A DNA stretch of 17,788 bases from Labilibaculum sp. (GTDB lineage Bacteria > Bacteroidota > Bacteroidia > Bacteroidales > Marinifilaceae): contig JADGFH010000035.1 of NCBI GenBank assembly GCA_016743925.1, forward strand, positions 1-17,788, given 5' to 3'. The notes under the pieces were generated by a model. The model was not told where the DNA came from and did not search any database. It saw only the letters and a list, made by a program, of their open reading frames with translations. Shown piece by piece: positions 1 to 6,627 of this stretch; positions within the stretch are counted from its first letter, which is position 1, and every line of letters begins with the position of its first letter. Position numbers and translations under genes: made by a program.

Positions 1-90
1 ATTATAATGTTTAATTAATAAAATGATAAAACGAGGTGACAATGTTTTTGTCTGATCAAACCATGTTTAATTGCTATGCAACCTACCACT

Positions 91-113
91 ATAAATTTAG
101 GAGGGAAATTTAT
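91..113. repeat. AT-only inverted repeat overlapping the alkC-like stop codon
   Basis: ATAAATTT (91-98) and AAATTTAT (106-113) form a perfect 8-bp inverted repeat around a 7-nt purine loop. The stop codon of the minus-strand repair gene (110-112) lies inside one arm. The stem holds no G-C pair and no U tract follows, so it is at best a weak terminator. The rest of 1-109 shows no gene. Confidence 0.3.
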
Positions 114-1234
114 TTGTCGAGTATAAATTTTTCTTTACCATAGCGCTTTCCATTAATCTGAATTTCGATTTCGTGAAGGCCAGGATAGTATTTTCTGGTG
201 CTTATTTCTTTAAAGGATATCTTCTTTTTAAAAGATAATTGGCTATTGGCAGGAATAGATTTTTTAGAAAGCTTGAAAACTTTTGGAGCCGTTTTACCGT
301 TTGCTTTAGTGTAGTGTACAACAAAATCAATCATTAGATTTTGTTCTTTTGATGCGAAGGATTGAATTTCGAATGAAAATTCATTTTCGTCGCCTAATTT
401 ACATTTCAACTTTTTCACAGTAAAGTTAAGTACATCTATTTTAACATTTTCAGGATATCCTAAAAGTTCGAGTGCTTTAGGATGTCCTTGTTTTAAAAGT
501 GTTCTGGCAGCATGGCTAATGATCCATTTTGTGCCTTTGTTATCTTTTTTATTCCATTGAGTTAAAATTTCAACTACTAAATTGGGATGATCTTTTGCAA
601 TATCATTTAGATTATTGGCTACTGATCGACGCACGTATAATTCCTTGTCTTCCTTTAATTTTTCAAGCAACTCAATTATGGGAGCAGGATCCTTCTGAAA
701 TTCTTTTAGTGGAGAAGCCCATGGAAGTTTTGGACGAGTACCTTCCGAAACCAACCTACGAACATGTACATTTTTATCTGTAGTCCATTTGTGTAGGTGC
801 TGAAAGGTTTCTTTAGGATACATTCTTATGAATGGTCGAATAGCATTTTCAGCGGTAAATCTTTTTGTAATTTCTAATAAAGCATTTATTGATTGCTCAT
901 AATCTTCTTTTTGCAATCCAAATTTAGATATATAGCCAGCAAAGGGCATGTAATAAAAGCCTTCAAATCCGCTTAATTCAGTATTGTTTACTTCATTTCT
1001 AAAAGAATTCAGAATGATTTCTAAAGCATCTGAGTATGACTTTGGTAGATAGGTAAAAAGTTCTTGAGTAATTAAATTAGAACGCTCCGTTAAGCTAAGT
1101 GGTTTTAAATTAGGAATAATTGATGCAATAAAGGAAGTACTATCAAAATCCTTACAACAATCGGAAATATTATGAGCAATGCTTTCAATTAATTGTTTAT
1201 TATATACATCCTTAAATAAAAACCCTTTTTCCAT
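110..1234 (-). CDS. AlkC-type DNA alkylation repair protein (HEAT-like repeat glycosylase)
   Basis: The protein has 374 aa and no signal peptide, so it is cytoplasmic. By family it is a DNA glycosylase of the AlkC/AlkD superfamily, which removes alkylated bases such as 3-methyladenine without flipping the base. Residues 1 to about 260 are helical HEAT-like repeats. They contain the segment VRRLVSEGTRPKLPWASP (158-175), which I recognise as typical of AlkC-like proteins, a second VRRSVANNLNDIAKDHP (201-217), and HAARTLLKQGHPKALELLGY (241-260). Residues about 265-372 are beta-rich and fit the C-terminal Ig-like domain that separates AlkC from the shorter AlkD. The start is an ATG at 1232-1234. 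The gene stands alone, 124 bp beyond the NfeD gene and behind that gene's terminator. Catalytic residues were not assigned. Family membership is seen in the sequence; substrate range is inferred. Confidence 0.85.
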   Translation of the reverse strand: MEKGFLFKDVYNKQLIESIAHNISDCCKDFDSTSFIASIIPNLKPLSLTERSNLITQELFTYLPKSYSDALEIILNSFRNEVNNTELSGFEGFYYMPFAGYISKFGLQKEDYEQSINALLEITKRFTAENAIRPFIRMYPKETFQHLHKWTTDKNVHVRRLVSEGTRPKLPWASPLKEFQKDPAPIIELLEKLKEDKELYVRRSVANNLNDIAKDHPNLVVEILTQWNKKDNKGTKWIISHAARTLLKQGHPKALELLGYPENVKIDVLNFTVKKLKCKLGDENEFSFEIQSFASKEQNLMIDFVVHYTKANGKTAPKVFKLSKKSIPANSQLSFKKKISFKEISTRKYYPGLHEIEIQINGKRYGKEKFILDK

Positions 1235-1291
1235 AGTAAAATTAATTATTGAAGTTAAACTGATAAAATAACTATTCTGAATTTAAGGACA

Positions 1292-1325
1292 AAATAAAAA
1301 GGCTAAATGCGAACATCCAACCTTT
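1292..1325 (-). terminator. Rho-independent terminator of the NfeD gene with UUCG loop
   Basis: Read on the minus strand, the arm GGTTGGATG (1322-1314) pairs with CATTTAGCC (1309-1301) across a TTCG tetraloop. The 9-bp stem uses three G-U wobbles and is followed at once by TTTTTATTTT. This is a standard intrinsic terminator just downstream of the NfeD stop codon. It suggests that the NfeD and AlkC-like genes are separate transcripts. Confidence 0.65.
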
Positions 1326-1358
1326 GGTTTTTTAGGGTTTATTTAAATTGTTAATTTT

Positions 1359-1799
1359 CTAAATTGATTTTACAGTAATAATCGATTGATCAATATTCAA
1401 TACCTCTACAAATGAATCTTTTGGGATTACCTCACCAAATTTGGATTTTGCTTTCCATGTTGAACCAGAGAGAATAATACGACCAATATTTTTCCTAGGA
1501 TTGATTTCTTCCATAACAATGGCCTCTTTACCAATTAATTTTGTTTGATTTAATTCTGGTATGTATTGATTGCTGAAAGAATATTTTTTTATGAATGGTT
1601 TTATAATGAACAAAGATAAAAAGGAGCATGCTGTAAAAACAAGAAGTTGCTCTGTAATTGAGAAGTTTAGATAGGCTATCATTCCCGTTAGTAGTGCCCC
1701 AATTCCAAAACAAATTGATATGAAATTTGAGATAAATATTTCAATCACAAAAAGACCTACTGTTAATAGCAACCACATGTGCCAAAGTTCTAATTCCAT
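1359..1799 (-). CDS. NfeD-family short membrane protein
   Basis: The protein has 146 aa. Three hydrophobic segments at about 8-25, 26-44 and 50-68 make an inner-membrane anchor. A small beta domain at about 87-146 (LIGKEAIVMEEINPRKNIGR, then GSTWKAKSKFGEVIPKDSFVEV) matches the soluble OB fold of NfeD proteins, including the Gly-x-x-x-W-x-A pattern and the VEV-x(6)-ITV ending. The length fits the truncated NfeD class that lacks the ClpP-like serine protease domain. Such proteins usually sit beside a stomatin/SPFH (slipin, QmcA or flotillin) gene and act with it in membrane quality control or microdomains. No such partner is in this window, so the role here is inferred from family only. The start is an ATG at 1797-1799, facing away from the acyl-CoA dehydrogenase gene. 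Confidence 0.8.
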   Translation of the reverse strand: MELELWHMWLLLTVGLFVIEIFISNFISICFGIGALLTGMIAYLNFSITEQLLVFTACSFLSLFIIKPFIKKYSFSNQYIPELNQTKLIGKEAIVMEEINPRKNIGRIILSGSTWKAKSKFGEVIPKDSFVEVLNIDQSIITVKSI

Positions 1800-1846
1800 T
1801 TTTCTATTTTTAGAGTGAAGTAAAATTAGAACGTTAATATGTTAAA

Positions 1847-1889
1847 GTCAAGTGTCAAATGTGTCAAGTTGTATTTGCAAAACTTGACA
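1847..1889. promoter_or_regulatory. Candidate operator: three GTCAAGT heptamers with a perfect inverted repeat
   Basis: GTCAAGT occurs at 1847-1853 and 1863-1869, and its reverse complement ACTTGAC at 1882-1888. The last two extend to a perfect 9-bp inverted repeat, TGTCAAGTT (1862-1870) and AACTTGACA (1881-1889), separated by 10 bases. It lies in the 270-bp divergent region, 48-90 bp from the NfeD start and about 180 bp from the acyl-CoA dehydrogenase start. No U tract follows, so binding by a dimeric regulator fits better than termination. The regulator is unknown. Confidence 0.4.
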
Positions 1890-2020
1890 GTGTTTTGTTA
1901 AGTTCTGAATGTGGCGGTTTTATTAGCTTGTACTAATTATTTATTTTTTTAAAAGGATGAAACATGTTGTTCTTTATTAAAAATGATTCTAAATAATTTT
2001 AATAGAATGAAGTTTTTAAT

Positions 2021-2053
2021 TAGGTTTGCGACCTAAATAAAGACTTTAAAGTC
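2021..2053 (+). promoter_or_regulatory. Candidate promoter and palindrome upstream of the isoprenoid block
   Basis: TAGGTTTG at 2021-2028 matches the Bacteroidetes -7 element TAnnTTTG. Only a weak T-rich -33 candidate lies about 21 bp upstream (1997-2000). The -7 also forms one side of TAGGT-TTGCG-ACCTA (2021-2035). Seven bases further is the perfect 12-bp palindrome GACTTTAAAGTC (2042-2053), which would lie in the short 5' leader ahead of the start codon at 2070. The promoter rests on the consensus match; an operator role for the palindrome is inference. Confidence 0.4.
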
Positions 2054-2069
2054 CTAAATGGTTTAAGAA

Positions 2070-3218
2070 ATGAAGAATTCATATATAAGAGAAGATCATA
2101 ATCGTATAAGAGAAAAAGTAAGAGAATTTGCTGAAAAAGAGGTGAAGCCTTTGGCTTTTGAATTAGATGAAAAAGAAGAGTTTAGCACTCATCTTACCAA
2201 AAGGATGGGTGAATTAGGTTTGTTTGGAATTTACTTGCCAAAAAAATTTGGCGGACAAGAGACAGATTACCTGTCTTTACTTATTGCAATTGAGGAAATA
2301 GCAAAAGTGGATGCTTCTCAGGCGTCAACATTGGCGGCTCATAATTCATTAGGAATCGGGCCCATTTATTATTTTGGCACAGAAGATCAAAAGGAAAAAT
2401 ATTTACCGCAATTAACAACTGGTGATTTTGTTTGGGCATTTGGTTTGACTGAGGACAATGCGGGATCGGATTCGAGAGGAACAGAATCAACCGGAGAGTT
2501 AACTGATGATCACTGGCTAATAAATGGAAGTAAAAAATTCATTTCAAATGCATCTTCCAATTCATCTTTAGGTGTAAGCCTTCAGGTAGTAACTGCAAAT
2601 GATAATGGAAAAAAAGAATTATCTGCTATATTAGTAGAACGAAGCACGGAAGGGTATGAAGCGGAGCCATTGAAACGAAAAATGATGTGGAGAGCATCTG
2701 ATACTGCTCAATTAAGTTTTATCAATTGTAAAGTTCCAAAACAGAATTTACTTGGTAATTTAGGAGAAGGTTCAAAAATAATGCTTCAAACATTAGATTC
2801 GGGAAGATTAACGATAGCAGCTATGGGACTTGGCTTGGCACAAGGAGCATATGACTTGGCTTTGAGTTATTCTAAAAAGCGAGAGCAATTTGGTAAGCCA
2901 ATTTCAAAATTTCAGGCCATTGGTTTTAAACTTGCAGAGATGGCAACAATTATTGAGGCTGCCAGAAATTTATTATATCATGCCTGTTGGTTAAAAGATA
3001 ATGGGCATGCGTTTGGAAAAGAGGCTGCAATGGCAAAACTTTATTGCTCGGAAGTTGCTCAAGAGATTGCGAACGAAGCGGTGCAAATTCATGGTGCTCA
3101 AGGATTAATTAAAGAGTCGGAAGTAGAGCGATTTTATCGTGATCAACGAATCTTGCAAATTGGTGAAGGCACCTCAGAAATACTGAAATTGGTTATTTCA
3201 AGACATATTGGTTGTTAA
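2070..3218 (+). CDS. Acyl-CoA dehydrogenase (FAD-dependent)
   Basis: The 382-aa length is normal for short/medium-chain type enzymes, which form the alpha-beta double bond in an acyl-CoA and pass electrons to electron transfer flavoprotein. The domain order is complete: N-terminal helical domain (about 1-120), middle beta domain opening with the signature GLTEDNAGSD (125-134), and C-terminal helical domain with REQFGKPISKFQ. Near the end, GEGTSEI carries the catalytic-base glutamate at residue 366. That position is Glu in MCAD/SCAD-type enzymes but not in isovaleryl-CoA dehydrogenase, which argues against a plain leucine-pathway assignment. The isomerase gene follows after 9 bp, so the two are almost surely co-transcribed. 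No ETF or other beta-oxidation gene is in the window, and the true acyl substrate cannot be read from the sequence. The ATG start has only a weak purine-rich leader. Confidence 0.9.
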   Translation: MKNSYIREDHNRIREKVREFAEKEVKPLAFELDEKEEFSTHLTKRMGELGLFGIYLPKKFGGQETDYLSLLIAIEEIAKVDASQASTLAAHNSLGIGPIYYFGTEDQKEKYLPQLTTGDFVWAFGLTEDNAGSDSRGTESTGELTDDHWLINGSKKFISNASSNSSLGVSLQVVTANDNGKKELSAILVERSTEGYEAEPLKRKMMWRASDTAQLSFINCKVPKQNLLGNLGEGSKIMLQTLDSGRLTIAAMGLGLAQGAYDLALSYSKKREQFGKPISKFQAIGFKLAEMATIIEAARNLLYHACWLKDNGHAFGKEAAMAKLYCSEVAQEIANEAVQIHGAQGLIKESEVERFYRDQRILQIGEGTSEILKLVISRHIGC

Positions 3219-3227
3219 ATTACAATT

Positions 3228-4223
3228 ATGACAGACAGAAAAAAAGATCACATCGAATTAGCATTTCAATCTCAAATTAAGGAAGCGCTTATTGATGATC
3301 GATTTCATTACGAACCTTTATTAAGCGCTCATCCTAGCATAGAAGATACATCCTTCACTTTCTTGGGTAAGAGTATGCAAACACCTATTTGGGTGTCTAG
3401 CATGACGGGTGGAACCGAATTAGCAAGTAAAATCAATCGAAATTTGGCACGTGCTTGTGCCGAATTTGGTATGGGAATGGGATTGGGTTCTTGTCGATCT
3501 TTATTAGATAGTGATGAGTATTTTTCTGATTTTGATGTTCGTGATATTATTGGTGATGATTTACCACTTTACGCGAATCTTGGTATTTGCCAGCTTGAGG
3601 AACTAATTCAAACAAAGAAAATCAGTAAAATTATTAGGCTTGTTGGTCGCTTACGCGCCGATGGATTAATCATTCATATCAACCCTATGCAGGAATGGCT
3701 GCAGCCAGAAGGAGATCGTATTTCGAAATCTCCATTGGAAAGTATAGAGTTCCTTTTGGAGGAAGTCGATTTCCCAATTATTGTGAAAGAAGTTGGACAA
3801 GGAATGGGACCAAAAAGTTTGCAAGCATTATTACGCTTACCGCTTCAGGCAATTGAATTCGCCGCTTTTGGAGGCACCAATTTTGCCAAAATAGAATTGA
3901 TACGGAACCCAAATTCGCAGGTGCAGTTGTTTGATCCTCTGACTAAAATAGGCCATTCTGCAAATCAAATGATTGATTGGATTAATGATATTATTGAAAA
4001 TGATGATCAAGTTAAATGTAAAGAAATTATTATATCAGGAGGAGTACAAAACTTTTTAGATGGTTATTATCTAATGGAGAAATCAAATCTTTCAGCGATT
4101 TATGGACAAGCATCGAGCCTTTTAAAATATGCAAAAGAATCATACGATGATTTAAAAGCTTATCTGGAATCTCAAAGAAAAGGAATACAACTTTCACGAA
4201 GCTTTTTACGAGTTCGAAAATAG
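3228..4223 (+). CDS. fni: Type 2 isopentenyl-diphosphate delta-isomerase
   Basis: This 331-aa enzyme interconverts isopentenyl and dimethylallyl diphosphate, using reduced FMN and Mg2+; it is unrelated to the type 1 isomerase. Family motifs appear in order: RKKDHI (4-9), SSMTGGT (57-63) with GMGMGLGSCRSLL (81-93), HINPMQEWLQPEGDR (150-164) with the metal-binding Gln155-Glu156 pair, IIVKEVGQGMGPKS (184-197) with Lys187 at the flavin, FGGTNFAKIE (214-223), and IIISGGVQNFLDGY (267-280). The length is near the usual 330-350. The GGT segment reads FAAFGGTNFA instead of the more common GxGGT form, a mild divergence. It follows the acyl-CoA dehydrogenase by 9 bp and precedes HMG-CoA reductase by 124 bp, a gap that holds a hairpin. 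The step is the last in the mevalonate block and supplies DMAPP for prenyl chain building. Confidence 0.93.
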   Translation: MTDRKKDHIELAFQSQIKEALIDDRFHYEPLLSAHPSIEDTSFTFLGKSMQTPIWVSSMTGGTELASKINRNLARACAEFGMGMGLGSCRSLLDSDEYFSDFDVRDIIGDDLPLYANLGICQLEELIQTKKISKIIRLVGRLRADGLIIHINPMQEWLQPEGDRISKSPLESIEFLLEEVDFPIIVKEVGQGMGPKSLQALLRLPLQAIEFAAFGGTNFAKIELIRNPNSQVQLFDPLTKIGHSANQMIDWINDIIENDDQVKCKEIIISGGVQNFLDGYYLMEKSNLSAIYGQASSLLKYAKESYDDLKAYLESQRKGIQLSRSFLRVRK

Positions 4224-4227
4224 GATT

Positions 4228-4259
4228 TGTCCGTAAAAAATCGTCTGTTTTTTGGGACA
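4228..4259 (+). repeat. Hairpin between the isomerase and HMG-CoA reductase genes
   Basis: TGTCC (4228-4232) pairs with GGACA (4255-4259), and AAAAAA (4235-4240) with TTTTTT (4248-4253), closed by a 7-nt loop (4241-4247) and a small 2x1 internal loop. It begins five bases after the isomerase stop codon. No U tract follows on the plus strand. It could be a weak terminator, a processing site or a 3'-end stabiliser that separates expression of the first two genes from the last four. Confidence 0.4.
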
Positions 4260-4332
4260 GCTAAAGAAAAAATGTAATTTAGGACTTCTAAGTATTTTAT
4301 TATTTCCAAAATCAATTGTTTTTTGGATATAT

Positions 4333-4340
4333 AGGAAGGA
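4333..4340 (+). promoter_or_regulatory. Strong ribosome binding site of HMG-CoA reductase
   Basis: AGGAAGGA lies 7 bp before the ATG at 4348. Most genes in this window have no recognisable Shine-Dalgarno sequence, as is usual in Bacteroidota. This one therefore stands out and confirms the start. Confidence 0.6.
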
Positions 4341-4347
4341 TTAGTAT

Positions 4348-5679
4348 ATGAAGCGAAAAGCAATTATTTCAGGTTTTTCCAAATTATCTCGAGAAGAGAA
4401 AATGGAAAAAATGGCCGAATTAACAGGCAGTGCTGAGAGAATTAGATCTCAACTGGATAGTTTTCGACTGAAAAATAAGGCGCAACAAGATTTATTGGAT
4501 GAGATTAGTGAGAATACAATTTCAAACTTTTACCTTCCATTTGGAGTCGCTCCCAATTTCATAATCAACAATCATTTGTATCACATTCCAATGGTTATTG
4601 AAGAAAGCTCAGTAATTGCTGCTGCCTCTCGCTCTGCTAAGTTTTGGGCTGGTCATGGTGGTTTTAATGCTAGAGTTGTATCTGTAATAAAATCAGGACA
4701 AGTTCATTTTATTTGGAAAGGCATTGATGAGAAATTACAAGACATATTACCTGAACTAAAATTTGAATTGTATCGGGATACAAAAGAATTAACCCGTAAC
4801 ATGCGTCAGCGTGGTGGTGGAATTCAAGGTATTCAATTGGTAAATAAATGTGACGAAATGGATCATTATTACCAGCTGTATGTAACATTCGACACTGCCG
4901 ATTCAATGGGAGCCAATTTTATAAATTCTTGCTTAGAGAAAATGGCTCAAAGTCTTAAAAAATTCTTTCGAAATTACGAAGGCTTGCACGAAGCGGAAAG
5001 AGAATGTGAGGTAATCATGTCTATTCTTTCCAATTACACACCAGATTGTATCGTAGAATGCTCGGTTGAGTGCAGTTTAGATGAATTAGATGAAATTCAT
5101 CCTGGTATTAGCGGAAAGGAGTTTGCGAATAAATTTTTAATGGCCTCAAAAATTGCTGAGCTTGATGTTTATCGGGCAGCAACGCATAACAAAGGAATTT
5201 TTAATGGAGTTGATGCTGTAGCATTGGCAACAGGGAACGATTTTCGTGCAATTGAAGCAAATGGCCATGTATTTGCCTCGCAAACAGGCAAATATAAAAG
5301 TTTAACGCAGGCTAGCGTATCTCATAATCGATTTAGATATCAGTTAACGATGCCTTTGTCGCTAGGTACTGTTGGTGGATTAACGAGTTTACATCCGTTG
5401 GCAAAATTTGGCTTGGAATTGCTTGGGAAACCTTCGGCAAAAGAGTTAATGATGATTACGGCTGCAGCAGGTTTGGCAAATAATTTTGGAGCTTTACGAT
5501 CATTGGTGACAACAGGAATTCAGCAAGGACATATGAAAATGCATTTGTCTAATTTATTAAATGCGTTAAAAGCAGATTACGAAGAAAAGAAGCAAGCATT
5601 GGAATATTTTGCTCATAAAACTGTTTCGCATAGCGAAGTAGAAGCTTTTATTAAATCACTACGAACTAAGTTACAATAG
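4348..5679 (+). CDS. mvaA: Hydroxymethylglutaryl-CoA reductase, class II
   Basis: This 443-aa enzyme reduces HMG-CoA to mevalonate with two NAD(P)H, the committed step of the mevalonate pathway. It has no membrane segment, as in class II (bacterial) enzymes. By comparison with the Pseudomonas mevalonii enzyme the catalytic set is complete: Glu86 in MVIEESS, Lys282 in THNKGIFNG, Asp298 in ATGNDFRAIE and His395 in QQGHMKMH. ENTISNFYLPFGVAPNF (55-71) and DSMGANFIN (185-193) are further family motifs. Database names often call this class 'degradative', but its place beside mevalonate kinase, decarboxylase and isomerase points to biosynthesis. An ungapped alignment by eye puts Thr149, next to Arg150, where the P. 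mevalonii enzyme has the NADH-selecting Asp146, so NADPH use is possible. The GHMP kinase starts 3 bp after the stop. It has the clearest ribosome binding site in the window. Confidence 0.95.
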   Translation: MKRKAIISGFSKLSREEKMEKMAELTGSAERIRSQLDSFRLKNKAQQDLLDEISENTISNFYLPFGVAPNFIINNHLYHIPMVIEESSVIAAASRSAKFWAGHGGFNARVVSVIKSGQVHFIWKGIDEKLQDILPELKFELYRDTKELTRNMRQRGGGIQGIQLVNKCDEMDHYYQLYVTFDTADSMGANFINSCLEKMAQSLKKFFRNYEGLHEAERECEVIMSILSNYTPDCIVECSVECSLDELDEIHPGISGKEFANKFLMASKIAELDVYRAATHNKGIFNGVDAVALATGNDFRAIEANGHVFASQTGKYKSLTQASVSHNRFRYQLTMPLSLGTVGGLTSLHPLAKFGLELLGKPSAKELMMITAAAGLANNFGALRSLVTTGIQQGHMKMHLSNLLNALKADYEEKKQALEYFAHKTVSHSEVEAFIKSLRTKLQ

Positions 5680-5682
5680 AAT

Positions 5683-6609
5683 TTGAAACCACTTCATAAA
5701 TATTATTCGAACGCTAAATTTTTGCTTACTGGGGAATACCTTATTTTACATGGGGCATTAGCTTTAGCCATACCTTTAAAGTTTGGACAAATATTAGAGG
5801 TGTATCCATCTGAAAATGAAAATCTGGAATGGCTTGCCATGGAAAAAGGAAAGATATGGTTAAGCTTCTCGATATCATCGGAAGAGATAAATAAACAAAC
5901 AACAAAAGGTCAGGATGAAAAGGATTTCGTTTGCTTTTTATTGAATAAGGCGAAAGGATTAAATTCGTCTTTTTTAACTGATGTATCTGTCAAAATAAAG
6001 ACTGAAATTAACTTCGATCGCAATTGGGGCTTGGGAAGTAGTTCTACTTTAATAAATAATATAGCACAATGGGCTGAGGTGAATCCATATGAATTGCATT
6101 CTTTGGTTTCGAACGGTTCTGGTTACGATGTTGCTTGTGCAAATTACTGCAAGCCAATTTTATTCAGAAGAAATGGGAATCATCCATTAATTTATCCAGT
6201 TGATTTTAAGCCAGAATTTTTAAATAATTTGTACTTCATTTATTTAGGTAAGAAACAAAAAAGTGAGGAATCCGTTCGTGCTTTTCTTAATGCTAACGAG
6301 ATGAATCAGGGGCAATTGGATCAAGTTTCTAAATTGAGTAAAGATTTTTTGAATTCAGCGAATGAACAAGGATTTGATTTTGTTGTTAAGAATCATGAAA
6401 AGATGATTTCTGAATTATTAAATCAGGATTGTGTAAAGGACAAACACTTTGCTGATTTTAAAGGATCAATTAAATCTTTAGGAGCATGGGGTGGCGATTT
6501 TGTTTTGGTTAGAAGTGATTTGAAAAAAAGAGATGTACAATCTTATTTTTATAAAAAAGGATTGACAAATATATTTTCTTGGAAAGAAATGATTCTGGGA
6601 GCAAACTAA
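5683..6609 (+). CDS. GYDIA-family GHMP kinase, candidate phosphomevalonate kinase
   Basis: The 308-aa protein belongs to the GHMP small-molecule kinase superfamily. It shows the N-terminal motif YYSNAKFLLTGEYLILHGA (7-25, Lys12 and Glu18), the ATP loop WGLGSSST (115-122) and GSGYDVA (146-152), the variant of the family's GYDIA hallmark. The third GHMP motif, usually a glycine-rich GxGGGG-like turn, here reads LGAWGGDF (266-273). It sits between HMG-CoA reductase and the decarboxylase, in a cluster that encodes every other step from HMG-CoA to IPP/DMAPP except phosphomevalonate kinase, so that step is the natural guess. This is inference from context, not proof. The start is a TTG at 5683, 3 bp after the reductase stop. 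It places Lys-Phe-Leu-Leu-Thr-Gly-Glu-Tyr at the normal distance from the N-terminus, and no ATG upstream is in frame. Translational coupling is likely. Confidence 0.85.
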   Translation: MKPLHKYYSNAKFLLTGEYLILHGALALAIPLKFGQILEVYPSENENLEWLAMEKGKIWLSFSISSEEINKQTTKGQDEKDFVCFLLNKAKGLNSSFLTDVSVKIKTEINFDRNWGLGSSSTLINNIAQWAEVNPYELHSLVSNGSGYDVACANYCKPILFRRNGNHPLIYPVDFKPEFLNNLYFIYLGKKQKSEESVRAFLNANEMNQGQLDQVSKLSKDFLNSANEQGFDFVVKNHEKMISELLNQDCVKDKHFADFKGSIKSLGAWGGDFVLVRSDLKKRDVQSYFYKKGLTNIFSWKEMILGAN

Positions 6610-6627
6610 ACTATTTGCAAGTAAGCG

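Noticed and set aside
529..783. Open frame of 84 codons on the plus strand opposite the alkylation repair gene
   Set aside because: It is antisense to a family-supported gene with no ribosome binding site or recognisable domain.
2070..3218. Naming the acyl-CoA dehydrogenase isovaleryl-CoA dehydrogenase that feeds HMG-CoA
   Set aside because: The C-terminal GEGTSEI keeps Glu366 at the MCAD/SCAD catalytic position, which isovaleryl-CoA dehydrogenase lacks.
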